A stretch of 40,030 nt of DNA from Myxococcales bacterium (GTDB lineage: Bacteria; Myxococcota_A; Polyangia; Polyangiales; Polyangiaceae): NCBI GenBank assembly GCA_012514535.1, contig JAAZAA010000403.1:1-40030 (forward strand), read 5' to 3'. This document shows, piece by piece, positions 1 to 8,626 of this stretch. The position numbers were made by a program, and so were the translations under genes. The first letter of the stretch is position 1. The number at the start of each line of letters is the position of its first letter. The notes under the pieces are model-generated. The model was not told the DNA's origin and ran no database searches. It saw nothing but the letters and a program-made list of their open reading frames with translations.

Positions 1-1709
1 GACGGCGCGCTGCCGGACGACGCGGTGGAGGACGGCGTCGTGGAGGACGGCGTGGATGCGCTGCTCTCGGGCTCCTCGAAGGTGGTGGCGATGGGCGGCA
101 GCAGCAGGAAGTCGTCGTCGAGCTCCACGAGCTCTCCCGGCGCGTGCACCGGGCCCGAGTCCTTGGCGTAGAGCTCGAAGCGGGCCGCTCGCCCCACCGT
201 CAAGGTGAGCCCGCGCTCCACCCGGTGCCGCTGCCCCTCCTTGGCGCCGCGGGGCACGATGCACAGGGCGCGGCGCGTCTCGCCCCCCTCCTGCTCCGCC
301 ACGCCGATGTAGTAGCCATGGGCGGCGCCGCTCGCGATCGACGGCAGCAAGCCGTGCACGGCGCGCCCGAAGGCGACGGCGCCGCGCGCCACCGCGAGAT
401 CCGGATCCGGTTGGTGCAGCTCCACCAAGCGGTGGCCGAGGGCAGCCTCGAGCACGCCGTGCAGGTGACGGCGCAGGCGCTCGGAGCGGAACGGCCCGCC
501 ATTGTAGAGGACCGCCTGCGGGCGCGGCGCGGCGGCGCCGAGGTGTCGCCGTAGGAACTGCACGATGTGGCGCGTGATGGCCGGATCGCGCTCGTAGGGG
601 AGCCCGAAGGCGACCAGCGCGGCGGTGCTGCGGGGGGCCGCGGGTTCGTCGAAGGACACCGCGGGCAAGAACCCGCCCAGCACCAGGTCTTCCACCTCCT
701 GGCGCGTCACCTCGACGGTCTGCGTCTGTCCGACCAGAGCGGAGCCGGCGCCCGCGACGCTGAGGCGCACGCTCTCGGGCGCCTCGGGCCCCAGCAGCGT
801 CTCCTTGGCGCTCCGGGCCTGCTGCACGAGCTGCAGGAAGCGGGCGGGATCGAGCTTGCCGCCCTCGGGGGCCAGCCGTCGCTCGAGCTGGTGGGCGAGG
901 GCGAGATCGAAGTTGTCGCCGCCGAGCAGCAGGTGTTTGCCGACTGCGACACGCTCCAGGTCGACGCCCTGCTCACCGCGGGTGACGCGGATCAGGGAGA
1001 GATCCGTGGTGCCGCCGCCCACGTCGCAGACGAGCACGTGCACGGGCTCGCTCTCGGAGCCGGTGGGCTCCGTCGAACTGCCCGGGGTCTGCTTCGTCGA
1101 CGCGTCGTCGAACAGGGCCGCCAGCGGTCGGTCGCCCTCCCGCTGGAGAAAGTCGTAGAAGGCCGCCTGGGGCTCCTCGAGCAGGCGGACGCGCAGGCCA
1201 GCCTCCTCCGCGGCGCGCACGGTCAGCTCCCGGGCGACCTCGTCGAAGCTCGCCGGCACCGTGAGCACGATCTCCTGGCGCGCCAGGGGCTCGCGGGGGT
1301 GGGCGGCGTCCCAGGTCGTCACCAGGTGACGCAGCAGCCGCGCGCTGGCCTCGACGGGGGAGATGCGGGGCACGTCGCTGGCCTCGGAGCCCCAGGGCAG
1401 GATGTCGGCGGTGCGATCCACGCCCGTGTGGGAGAGCCAGCTCTTGGCGGAGGTGATGACACGCCCAGGGGTCTCCCGTCCCCGCGCCCGCGCCCACTCA
1501 CCGATCACCCACGGTGCGTCACCGAAGGGATCGGAGGGCAGCGGAGTCGGGGGATGGAACAGGAAGGACGGCAGCAGCGGGCGCGCCTGGTGGGCTCCGG
1601 CGGACACCCACTGGTCCACGGTGAAGACGTCCGGGGCGGCGGTGTCGTGGCCGCCGCTGGCCAGGGCGGTGTGGGTGGTGCCGAGATCGATGCCGACGAT
1701 GCGGGTCAC
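1..1709 (-). CDS. Hsp70 family protein (DnaK-like), 3' end outside the window
   Basis: An ATP-dependent chaperone-like protein of the Hsp70/actin-fold superfamily. The N-terminus shows the phosphate-1 motif VGIDLGTTHTALA, then ISPVEASA, LTVPASFDEVARELT, a phosphate-2 motif DVGGGTTDLSLI and the adenosine motif LYNGGPFRSERL. The C-terminal part is shorter and less typical than the DnaK substrate-binding domain, as in the divergent Hsp70 proteins found beside DUF2760. The start is a GTG at 1709, chosen because AAGGAG lies upstream and the phosphate-1 motif begins at residue 4. It lies 47 bp downstream of a second Hsp70 gene and is probably cotranscribed with it. The reading frame is open to base 1, so the last residues and the stop are not seen. 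The client and any J-domain partner are unknown; no dnaJ or grpE gene is nearby. Confidence 0.9.
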   Translation of the reverse strand, partial: MTRIVGIDLGTTHTALASGGHDTAAPDVFTVDQWVSAGAHQARPLLPSFLFHPPTPLPSDPFGDAPWVIGEWARARGRETPGRVITSAKSWLSHTGVDRTADILPWGSEASDVPRISPVEASARLLRHLVTTWDAAHPREPLARQEIVLTVPASFDEVARELTVRAAEEAGLRVRLLEEPQAAFYDFLQREGDRPLAALFDDASTKQTPGSSTEPTGSESEPVHVLVCDVGGGTTDLSLIRVTRGEQGVDLERVAVGKHLLLGGDNFDLALAHQLERRLAPEGGKLDPARFLQLVQQARSAKETLLGPEAPESVRLSVAGAGSALVGQTQTVEVTRQEVEDLVLGGFLPAVSFDEPAAPRSTAALVAFGLPYERDPAITRHIVQFLRRHLGAAAPRPQAVLYNGGPFRSERLRRHLHGVLEAALGHRLVELHQPDPDLAVARGAVAFGRAVHGLLPSIASGAAHGYYIGVAEQEGGETRRALCIVPRGAKEGQRHRVERGLTLTVGRAARFELYAKDSGPVHAPGELVELDDDFLLLPPIATTFEEPESSASTPSSTTPSSTASSGSAP

Positions 1710-1756
1710 GGGGGGGCGGCTCCTTCACGCGAGGCGCGGCTCGCGCTCGGCCTCGG

Positions 1757-3607
1757 TCAGCTGCTGCGTACGCTCAGCTCGACCGCGAAGGCCTCGTCAG
1801 GGGTCTGCGGGGTGCGGGGGACGGCCTCGAGCTTCAGGGTGCCGATGGCGGTCACGTGGGATCGCAGCTGCACGGGGACGACGTCGCCGGGGGTCCGGCC
1901 CTCGGCGGGGAAGGTGATCTCGATGGGCGCGACCTCGACCACGTTGCGGTCCTGTTCGACGTCCGTCAGCAGGGTGCCGACCTGATCCGTCCGCCGCACC
2001 GAGGAGACGAAGAACCGGAACGTCACCGGCTCTCCCACGACCACGCCGAGCTCGTGCTCGAGCAGCGCGGGCGGGCTGCCCTCTTCCATGCCGAGAGGCG
2101 CCACGCACAGGGCGTCGAGGGGCGGCTCCATGCCGGGCACCGCGGGCATGGGGCTCTCGATGCCCACGTAGTAGGCCTGCGCCGTCCCGCCGCGCACGCG
2201 GATCCCGCGGCCCTGCTGCACCCGCCCGAAATGGGCGGCGCCGCGGGCGACGGCCAGGTCCGGGTCCGCTCCCTCGAGCACCCGCAGCGGCGGGGCGCCC
2301 GCGGCCTGGAGCCAACCATTGAGCACGCTCACGAGCCGCTCACGGATGGCTGGTGCCTTCGAGACGCCGCCGTTGAAGAGCAGCGCCGTGGGGCGCAGCA
2401 TGCCGCCGCTGGTCGGGACCTCGACGTTCTGGGTGTCCGCGCCGGGGGCGTCGCGGGTGGCGTCCCGCTGGCGTCCCAGGAAGGCCGCCAGGTGACGGGT
2501 GATGGCGGGATCCGCCGCGTAGGGCAGGCCGAGCTGGGTGAGGGCGGCGCGGGCCCGGGTCGCCGGGCGCTGATCGGGGGACACCAGGGGGAAGAAGCCG
2601 TCCACCAGGGTGCGGGCGACCTCATCACGGGTCAGCTCCGTGCGCAGGGTGCCACCGACGAGGGCCGAGCCGCGGCTGGCCACGACGACCGGCACGCTCT
2701 CGGGCGGATCGTTGGACAGGAGCTGCTCCTTGGCGCTGCGACAGCCGTGGCCGAGGGCCATGAGCTGCCAGCGATCGAGCTCGTGGCCCTCGTTGCGGAG
2801 CTTGGTGGCCGTCACGTGGGCGAGGGCCAGGTCCATGTTGTCTCCGCCCAGCAGGATGTGATCGCCGACGGCGACGCGGGTCAGGGTGAGCTGACCATCC
2901 TCCTCGCCGACGGCGATGGCGGAGAAGTCGGTGGTGCCGCCGCCGATGTCGACCACGAGCACGACGTCGCCGACCTCGAGCTGCTTGGTGAACTGGCTCC
3001 CCTGGGACTCGAGCCAGGCATAGACCGCCGCCTGGGGCTCTTCGAGGAGGGTCACGTCCTCCATCCCGGCGCAGTAAGCGGCCTCCACCGTGAGCTCGCG
3101 GGCGGCCGCATCGAAGGACGCGGGCACCGTGAGCACGATGTGTTGCTCCGTGAGGGGAGGCACGTCGCCCGCCGCGTGGGCGTGGGCCCACGCCTCGGCG
3201 AGGTGATCGAGGTAACGGAAGGAGGCCTCGACCGGGGAGATCTTCTCGATGTCCTCCGGGGCGCCCACCGGGAGCAGCCCCGCCCGTCGATCCACCCCCG
3301 TGTGGGAGAGCCAGCTCTTGGCGCTCGACACGACGCGGGTCGGCGCCTCGGCGGCCCGCTGACGGGCGAACTCACCCACCGCGAAGGTGCGTCGCTCGTC
3401 CCAGGGCAGGGGCAGCGTGCCCTCGTCCGGGGTGGGCAGGTACAGGAACGAGGGCAGCAGGGGGCGGCTCTCGCTGGCGCTGCGGGTGACGAGCTGCGGC
3501 AGGGGCAGCACGCGGCTCGCCGCAGGATCCTCGGGATCGTGGGGAGCGATGGCGAGGGCACAGTGGGTCGTGCCGAGATCGATGCCGACGCAATACCGGG
3601 GGCTCAT
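1757..3607 (-). CDS. Hsp70 family protein (DnaK-like), complete
   Basis: A 616-residue Hsp70-family ATPase. It begins MSPRYCVGIDLGTTHCALA and carries LTVPASFDAAARELTVEAA, the phosphate-2 motif DIGGGTTDFSAIA, and FNGGVSKAPAIRERL near residue 400. Its ATPase half closely resembles that of the downstream Hsp70 (shared HTGVDRR/T, ISPVEAS and PRAI-type motifs), which suggests an old tandem duplication. The C-terminal 150 residues form a beta-rich substrate-binding-like region, without the long helical lid and acidic EEVD-type tail of DnaK. The ATG at 3607 overlaps the stop of the DUF2760 gene in an ATGA arrangement, so translation is probably coupled. It is likely a specialised chaperone, not the housekeeping DnaK. 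Confidence 0.92.
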   Translation of the reverse strand: MSPRYCVGIDLGTTHCALAIAPHDPEDPAASRVLPLPQLVTRSASESRPLLPSFLYLPTPDEGTLPLPWDERRTFAVGEFARQRAAEAPTRVVSSAKSWLSHTGVDRRAGLLPVGAPEDIEKISPVEASFRYLDHLAEAWAHAHAAGDVPPLTEQHIVLTVPASFDAAARELTVEAAYCAGMEDVTLLEEPQAAVYAWLESQGSQFTKQLEVGDVVLVVDIGGGTTDFSAIAVGEEDGQLTLTRVAVGDHILLGGDNMDLALAHVTATKLRNEGHELDRWQLMALGHGCRSAKEQLLSNDPPESVPVVVASRGSALVGGTLRTELTRDEVARTLVDGFFPLVSPDQRPATRARAALTQLGLPYAADPAITRHLAAFLGRQRDATRDAPGADTQNVEVPTSGGMLRPTALLFNGGVSKAPAIRERLVSVLNGWLQAAGAPPLRVLEGADPDLAVARGAAHFGRVQQGRGIRVRGGTAQAYYVGIESPMPAVPGMEPPLDALCVAPLGMEEGSPPALLEHELGVVVGEPVTFRFFVSSVRRTDQVGTLLTDVEQDRNVVEVAPIEITFPAEGRTPGDVVPVQLRSHVTAIGTLKLEAVPRTPQTPDEAFAVELSVRSS

Positions 3608-4257
3608 TGGACCTCTACCTCCGCAGGCATGAGCACGTCGGGAGCCGCGCCTGCTACGGTCTCGGGGAGCGAAAGGGAGCGGACGCGCCAGCCCTTGTGG
3701 CGGAGCACGCCGGTGTAGGGAGCGCTGCCGGCGACGTTCCCCGTCAGCTTGTAAGCGGCGGGGTCGTAGCCGGGCTCCACGCGCACGGCGCTGCCCTCCG
3801 TTTGCTCCAGGACGGGCTCGACGGGCACGTGCTCCTGGAGGGCCTTGCGGCAGCCCGCGTGGACCAACCGCGCGGCGGCGCCGATGTCGGCGTCGGAGAA
3901 GGCGGCGATGTCCTGCTGCACGAAGTCCACGAAGCGCCCTTCCCGCTGGAGGATGCCGAGGAGCACCAGGACCGCTTCCCGGCGGGCCTCGGCGCGGATT
4001 TCCGCCTGGGCCGACGCGGCCACGTCGACGGACGGCTCCGTCGGAGGAGGCGCGCTCGGAGGCAGGGAGGGGCGCTCGGGCGCGCCGGGCAGGGCGCGGC
4101 CTTCGAGTCGATCGTAGTCCAGCTGCGCTCCACGGAGGCGCGCCGCGAGACGTCCGTCGAACAAGCCGCGGAAGAACCACGCCCAGACGAACAGGAGCCG
4201 CTGGCCGAAGGAGAGGGGCTCTGGCTCGACGGAAGGCTGATTTTCCGAGGTCTGCAT
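3604..4257 (-). CDS. DUF2760 family protein
   Basis: A 217-residue protein. After a short hydrophilic N-terminus there is one hydrophobic/amphipathic stretch (LLFVWAWFFRGLF, about residues 22-34), a Pro-rich linker, and then a conserved C-terminal domain with LLGILQREGRFVDFVQQDI, GAAARLVHAGCRKAL and KLTGNVAGSAPYTGVLRHKGWR. These are hallmarks of DUF2760, which in proteobacteria is usually encoded directly upstream of divergent Hsp70 genes, as here. The function is unknown; the linkage suggests a partner or client of the two Hsp70 proteins. The ATG at 4257 was preferred over an in-frame GTG at 4335 because the extra 26 residues are Pro/Ala-rich and lack a Shine-Dalgarno site. Neither start has a strong one. 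Confidence 0.8.
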   Translation of the reverse strand: MQTSENQPSVEPEPLSFGQRLLFVWAWFFRGLFDGRLAARLRGAQLDYDRLEGRALPGAPERPSLPPSAPPPTEPSVDVAASAQAEIRAEARREAVLVLLGILQREGRFVDFVQQDIAAFSDADIGAAARLVHAGCRKALQEHVPVEPVLEQTEGSAVRVEPGYDPAAYKLTGNVAGSAPYTGVLRHKGWRVRSLSLPETVAGAAPDVLMPAEVEVQ

Positions 4258-4427
4258 GGTGAGGCCGAGGAGGAGCGCCGGAGGAGCTCGGAGAGGCGCC
4301 ACGGGGGCCGGAGGAGAGGGAACGACCCGGGGCACTGGCGCGTAATGTCGCCCCGCTTCCCCCGTGGATCGTGACCCTGGCGGGGGAAGTCAAGGGGGGG
4401 CCGAACGATCGTGGTAGCGTCGCACCC

Positions 4428-5231
4428 ATGTCGCTCACTTCGAAGGTCGTGCTCGCGGAGCTGGAGGCGATGGCGCCCCTGCGACTCGCGGAGAGCTGGG
4501 ACAACGTCGGACTCCTGGTCGACCCCCACGAGGGAGAGGTCCCGTGCGAGCGTCTCCTGCTCACGGTGGATCTGACCTGGCCCGTGTTCGAGGAGGCCGT
4601 GCGCCAGCGGAGCGATCTGATCGTGGCCTACCACCCGGTGATCTTCCGGGGCGTCCAGCGCCTGCGGGCCCAGGCGCCGGCGGAGCGGGTGATCGTCGCG
4701 GCCCTGCGTCGGGGCGTGATCGTGTACTCGCCCCACACGGCCCTCGACGCGGTGTCCGGTGGCATGACCGACTGGCTGGCCGCGGCCCTGGGCGAGGGAG
4801 CGACGCGCCCCATCGTGCCCACCCTGGAAGATCCGGCGGCCGGGCAGGGGCGGCTGGTCGAGCTCGCGGACCCCCTCCCGCTGGACGCGGCGGTGTCTTC
4901 GATCAAGGCCCACCTCGGCTTGCCGCACCTGCGCCTCGCGTCCGCGTCGCGGCACGTGGAGGGCGCGCCGATCCGCACCCTGGCCGTCTGTCCAGGCGCG
5001 GGCGGCAGCGTGTTCGAGAAGGTCGGCGACGTGGATCTCCTCCTCACGGGAGAGATGCGGCACCACGACGTGCTCGCCCGGGCGGCGCGGGGCACCTCCG
5101 TCGTGCTCTGCGACCACACGAACACCGAGCGCGGGTTCTTGCCGATCTTCGCGGAGCGTCTGCGGCAGAGGCTCCCGGGGCTGGAAGTGCTCGTGTCCTC
5201 GGCGGACAGGGATCCCTTGGAGGTCGCGTAG
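4428..5231 (+). CDS. Nif3-like dinuclear metal-centre protein
   Basis: A 267-residue member of the NIF3/YbgI family, which forms toroidal hexamers with a di-metal site. Metal-binding motifs are visible: AYHPVIF (about residue 68), SPHTALD (about residue 105) and a late DHTNTERGF segment that supplies the last ligands. N-terminal LRLAESWDNVGLLV is typical. The biochemical role is unsettled; nucleotide- or GTP-cyclohydrolase-like activity has been proposed for relatives. The ATG at 4428 is the start that gives the usual N-terminus; an in-frame ATG at 4371 would add 19 non-conserved residues. It is transcribed divergently from the DUF2760-Hsp70 operon and convergently with the serine acetyltransferase, with only 22 bp between the two stops. 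Confidence 0.88.
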   Translation: MSLTSKVVLAELEAMAPLRLAESWDNVGLLVDPHEGEVPCERLLLTVDLTWPVFEEAVRQRSDLIVAYHPVIFRGVQRLRAQAPAERVIVAALRRGVIVYSPHTALDAVSGGMTDWLAAALGEGATRPIVPTLEDPAAGQGRLVELADPLPLDAAVSSIKAHLGLPHLRLASASRHVEGAPIRTLAVCPGAGGSVFEKVGDVDLLLTGEMRHHDVLARAARGTSVVLCDHTNTERGFLPIFAERLRQRLPGLEVLVSSADRDPLEVA

Positions 5232-5253
5232 CGAGGGGTGGGAGGGCAGCGGC

Positions 5254-6147
5254 TCACTCCCGCGCCCGGCCGAAGATCTTCGATCCGGGGGGCACGGAGC
5301 GAGTGAGCCAGACGTTGCCGCCGATGACCGAGTCGGCGCCGATCACAGTCTCACCGCCGAGGATCGTGGCGCCCGCGTACAGAGTGACGCGATCCTCGAT
5401 GGTGGGGTGGCGCTTGACCAGGTTCCCGGCGTTGTCGCAGGGGGCGCGGGTCGTGCTCAGGGCGCCGAGGGTCACGCCCTGATAGATCTTCACGTCGTCT
5501 CCGATCACGGAGGTCTCACCGATCACCACGCCCGTCCCGTGATCGATGAAGAAGCGCTCCCCGATGCTCGCCCCCGGGTTGATGTCGATGCCGGTGCGGC
5601 TGTGGGCGTACTCGGAGATGATGCGCGGGATGATCGGGACGCCCATCAGGTAGAGCTCATGGGCGATGCGGTGGGCGGTGATGGCTTCCATCGCGGGATA
5701 GCTGAACACCACCTCCTCCACGCTGCGCGCCGCCGGGTCGTTCTGGTAGGCGGCGACGGCGTCCTGGTTGAGCAGCCTCCGGAGCCGCGGGAGATCGTTG
5801 AGGAGGCCCAGCGCCGCCTCGTGGGCAAAGTTGGGGCCCCGGCCCGGGCAGCGCCCCGCGCGCTGCTCGTAGGTGACGGCGCGGCCGATCTGCAGGGAGA
5901 GGTACTCGTAGGCGGGGTAGAGCTGCTCGCTCAAGGCGTAACGCAGGTTGCAGCGGTTGAGGGAGCGCTTGGAGTAGTAGCCGAGGTAGATGGCCGGCTT
6001 CAGGTGGTTGAAGGCGTCGATCACGGCGCGCTTGTTGGGCATGGCCGCGCTCTCGAGGTTGTTGATCTCCTCGGGTCCATCGTAGCTCGCGGTGACCGCG
6101 TCGATGGCGCGCTCCAAATCTCCTGTCGTGTCGCTCTTGCGGGGCAT
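5254..6147 (-). CDS. cysE: Serine O-acetyltransferase (EpsC/CysE type)
   Basis: Transfers acetyl from acetyl-CoA to L-serine, giving O-acetylserine, the first committed step of cysteine synthesis in the cytoplasm. The 297-residue protein has an alpha-helical N-terminal domain (to about residue 180) followed by a left-handed beta-helix of hexapeptide repeats. The key histidines are visible in AHSRTGIDI (H182) and FIDHGTGVVIGE (H203), followed by KIYQGVTLGAL and ending in VPPGSKIFGR. The long N-terminus fits the EpsC/SAT subtype better than E. coli CysE. The start has a GAGG Shine-Dalgarno located in the 3' end of the preceding lipoprotein gene, only 6 bp away, so the two are probably one operon. 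No O-acetylserine sulfhydrylase gene is in the window. Confidence 0.93.
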   Translation of the reverse strand: MPRKSDTTGDLERAIDAVTASYDGPEEINNLESAAMPNKRAVIDAFNHLKPAIYLGYYSKRSLNRCNLRYALSEQLYPAYEYLSLQIGRAVTYEQRAGRCPGRGPNFAHEAALGLLNDLPRLRRLLNQDAVAAYQNDPAARSVEEVVFSYPAMEAITAHRIAHELYLMGVPIIPRIISEYAHSRTGIDINPGASIGERFFIDHGTGVVIGETSVIGDDVKIYQGVTLGALSTTRAPCDNAGNLVKRHPTIEDRVTLYAGATILGGETVIGADSVIGGNVWLTRSVPPGSKIFGRARE

Positions 6148-6153
6148 GGGTCC

Positions 6154-7938
6154 TCAAGGGGAAGAGGTCGGGCTCGGGTGTACCATGAGTTTTTCGAGCT
6201 CGGAGCGCACGTTCGGGTGCGTCATCGGATCGCGCGCGGCCTCCAGCACGACCGCGCGGCCCTCTTCTCCTCCGAGGAGCCACAGCGTTTGCGCCGTGAG
6301 GACCACCGCCTGGGCCAGCTCCGGTTCACTGGCGGCGGTTCGATAGAGGGTGAAGTAGGCGCTGAGCTCGGGGACCTGCTCGGGCCCCGCGAGGTGCCGC
6401 AGCACGCGCGCGAGCATCAGCTGATCGATCATCGACGTGCGCGGATCGATGAGGTGCTGCGCGAGCGCCGGAGCGCCTTCTTTGGCGTTCACGGCGAAGA
6501 GGGCCGAGGCGATGGCGGCGATCGGGGCGGGGCGCTTGGTCACTTCGAAGTCGGCGCCGTCCTCGAGGGCCGCGATCAGGTGCTCGACGCCGGTCCGTCG
6601 CATGGCGATGCGGCGCGCCGTCTGATCGGCGAGATCCGCCGAGGCCCGCGGGCTCCGGGCGATCTCCAACAACAAACGGGTCACCTCGGGCGCCGGGTTC
6701 GCCGCCAGCTCGTCCAGGAGCAGGTGGTGCACCGGGGCCATGTCGGGGCCCGTGTCCGTCAAGGTCGTGGCGACCTGCTCGGCGAGGGGAACCGGACGAG
6801 CCACCGTGATGGGCCGCGGATCCGGGCTCACGACGCAGGCGCGCAGGCGCGCGCCCAGGGTGCCGGAGCTGGCGCGGGAGCCGTCCGCCCAGGCGAGGCG
6901 CCAGAGGGAGCCGTCTTCGAGGCAGAGGGTCATGCCCTCGCTGCTGCTCGCCGCCCCGAGCACGTCCCGCAAGAAGTGAGTGGCCCAGCGCAGCTCGCCG
7001 CCGCGGGCGCCGAAGCCGAGCACCACCCGGTAATAGATCGCTCCGAAGGCGTCCTGAGCGAAGCGGAGGCGATCGCCGTCGATCCGCGGGAACGCGTGGA
7101 TGGCCACGGGGAAGGCGCGCGGCGCGAGCGCCACCGTGCCGTCCGTGGGCCACCGGGGCGCGCCGGGGAGGTTCTTCGGTGGGAGCTCCAAGGGATGCGG
7201 ACGCGGCGCGGACAGGACATCCTCCGAGAGGCGCAGCACGCCTCGCCCGAGCAGCAGCACGCCCTGGAGGTCCGCCACGGCGGTCGTCGTGGAGTTCTCC
7301 ACCAGGAACTGCGCCAGCGGCTCTCCCTGGGCGAGATCGATCACGGTGACGTAGCGACCGCTCCAGGGGACGAGGCCCAGGCCGCCGACGGTGGTCGGTT
7401 GCCCCAGGGCGGGCTCGGAGCGCGTGCGGTGCCGCACGACGCCCTCCTGATCCACGATCAGGACCAGCTGCAGTCGGCTGTCGTGGGGATCCGTCAGCAC
7501 GAGCAGCGCGTGTTGGCCGTCGTGGGCCATGGCGGAGAGCTGGCGCCCTTCGCTGTCGATGCTCCACTGGAGCTTGCCGTCGCGCAGGTGATGGAGGCGC
7601 ACGTGACCACCGCCGGAGACGGCGACGAACTCGCCGTCCAGGGCGGGCAGGGTCTCGACGGGCCCCACCTGCTCCCAGCGCTCCCCGTCGGGCAGCGCGC
7701 GGCCGACGAGGCCACGTCCGGTGACACCCACGGCGCCAGCGATGGCGGGTTGCCGCTTCTCCGCGTCGATCCGCTCGAGCAGGGGGCGCGCCGCGGCACC
7801 TCGCAGGGGCGACCGGGGCGTGAACGCCTCTTCCAGGCCCGATGCGCCGCCGCAGCCCCCCAGCAGGGCCGCCATGGTACAAAGCGCGGCCAACGAGGTA
7901 ACCTGATTCCCGGCCGCCCTCCCCTTGCCCATGACCAT
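6154..7938 (-). CDS. Lipoprotein with beta-propeller and HEAT-like repeats
   Basis: A predicted outer-membrane or periplasmic lipoprotein of about 594 residues. A hydrophobic signal ends in the lipobox ALLGGC (Cys near residue 29). Residues about 60-370 contain repeated short strands of the PQQ/WD-like type (for example DGEFVAVSGGGHVRLHHLRDGK and TVIDLAQGEPLAQFL), suggesting a beta-propeller. The C-terminal 200 residues are helical with HEAT-like repeats (VTRLLLEIARSPRASADL and similar). It may be a scaffold or surface protein; no enzyme motif was seen. Two starts are possible, ATG at 7938 (GGGAG upstream) and ATG at 7932. Both overlap the start of the divergent Nudix gene. It lies immediately upstream of cysE, possibly cotranscribed. 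I do not recognise a named family. Confidence 0.75.
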   Translation of the reverse strand: MVMGKGRAAGNQVTSLAALCTMAALLGGCGGASGLEEAFTPRSPLRGAAARPLLERIDAEKRQPAIAGAVGVTGRGLVGRALPDGERWEQVGPVETLPALDGEFVAVSGGGHVRLHHLRDGKLQWSIDSEGRQLSAMAHDGQHALLVLTDPHDSRLQLVLIVDQEGVVRHRTRSEPALGQPTTVGGLGLVPWSGRYVTVIDLAQGEPLAQFLVENSTTTAVADLQGVLLLGRGVLRLSEDVLSAPRPHPLELPPKNLPGAPRWPTDGTVALAPRAFPVAIHAFPRIDGDRLRFAQDAFGAIYYRVVLGFGARGGELRWATHFLRDVLGAASSSEGMTLCLEDGSLWRLAWADGSRASSGTLGARLRACVVSPDPRPITVARPVPLAEQVATTLTDTGPDMAPVHHLLLDELAANPAPEVTRLLLEIARSPRASADLADQTARRIAMRRTGVEHLIAALEDGADFEVTKRPAPIAAIASALFAVNAKEGAPALAQHLIDPRTSMIDQLMLARVLRHLAGPEQVPELSAYFTLYRTAASEPELAQAVVLTAQTLWLLGGEEGRAVVLEAARDPMTHPNVRSELEKLMVHPSPTSSP

Positions 7939-8626
7939 CCGTTCGGTGCTCCCTGATTTGCCTGAGGTTCGCCTCGAAGTGCTCGAGGATCTCTCGCCGC
8001 CGAGCCAAGGGTTCCTGCGGCTGACTCGACGACGCTACCGGGCGCGCCACGGGGAGGAAACCGTGAGCGCCCCCTTCGTCTACGACGAAGTGGACCGGGA
8101 CGCCCTCGACGCCGTCGTGATCGTGCCCCATTTCTTGGGGCCCGCGCCCGAAGGGGGCAAGGGCGCGGAGCGCTACGTCTACCTGCGGAGCGCGGTGCGT
8201 CCGCCCGTGGAGATGCGCGACGCGGCGCGCTCGGCGGTGCCAGAGCCGGAGATTCGTGCCCTGTGGGAGGCGCCGGCGGGCCTCGTGGAGCCGGACGAGG
8301 AGACCCCCGAGGGGATCGTGCGCTGCGCCCGGCGCGAGCTCGCCGAGGAGGTGGGCTTCGACCTGCCGACGGGCGCCTTCCGCCTCCTCGGACCGTCGAC
8401 GTTTCCCTGTCCCGGCGTCATCGCCGAGCGGCACCACTACTTCCACGTGGAGGTCGACCCGGCGCAGCGGGGCGAGCCGAGCTTGGATGGTTCGCCCCTC
8501 GAGGCGGCCGGGATCGTGGTCGCGGTGCCCCTGCGGGAGGCCCTCCGGGCCTGCCGGGACGGTGATTTGGCAGACGCCAAGACGGAGCTGGCGCTCCGGC
8601 GCCTCGCGGAGGTCCTCCTCGGATGA
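7931..8626 (+). CDS. Nudix hydrolase (ADP-ribose pyrophosphatase-like)
   Basis: A 231-residue Nudix-fold protein. The catalytic helix is clear: GLVEPDEE followed by RRELAEEVGF, the metal-binding REUXEE core. The spacing between the Gly-Glu part and the Arg-Glu core is four residues longer than the textbook 23-residue Nudix box, because of an extra GIVR-like turn. The upstream PEIRALWEAPAG and downstream CPGVIAERHHYFHVEV resemble ADP-sugar/ADP-ribose pyrophosphatases. Substrate is inferred, not proved. It overlaps the NAD kinase gene by an ATGA junction (8623-8626), which links it to NAD(P) metabolism. The start ATG at 7931 overlaps the divergent lipoprotein start. An in-frame GTG at 7946 is an alternative. 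Neither has a good Shine-Dalgarno. Confidence 0.82.
   Translation: MTIRSVLPDLPEVRLEVLEDLSPPSQGFLRLTRRRYRARHGEETVSAPFVYDEVDRDALDAVVIVPHFLGPAPEGGKGAERYVYLRSAVRPPVEMRDAARSAVPEPEIRALWEAPAGLVEPDEETPEGIVRCARRELAEEVGFDLPTGAFRLLGPSTFPCPGVIAERHHYFHVEVDPAQRGEPSLDGSPLEAAGIVVAVPLREALRACRDGDLADAKTELALRRLAEVLLG

Noticed and set aside
1856-3718. A 620-codon plus-strand open frame opposite the second Hsp70
   Set aside because: The minus strand carries a full Hsp70 with catalytic motifs; the plus frame is a shadow.
5407-7956. An 849-codon open frame on the plus strand opposite cysE and the lipoprotein
   Set aside because: It is antisense to two genes with recognisable motifs. High GC keeps stop codons rare in the shadow frame, and the translation is Gly/Arg/Val/Asp/His-rich with no domain.
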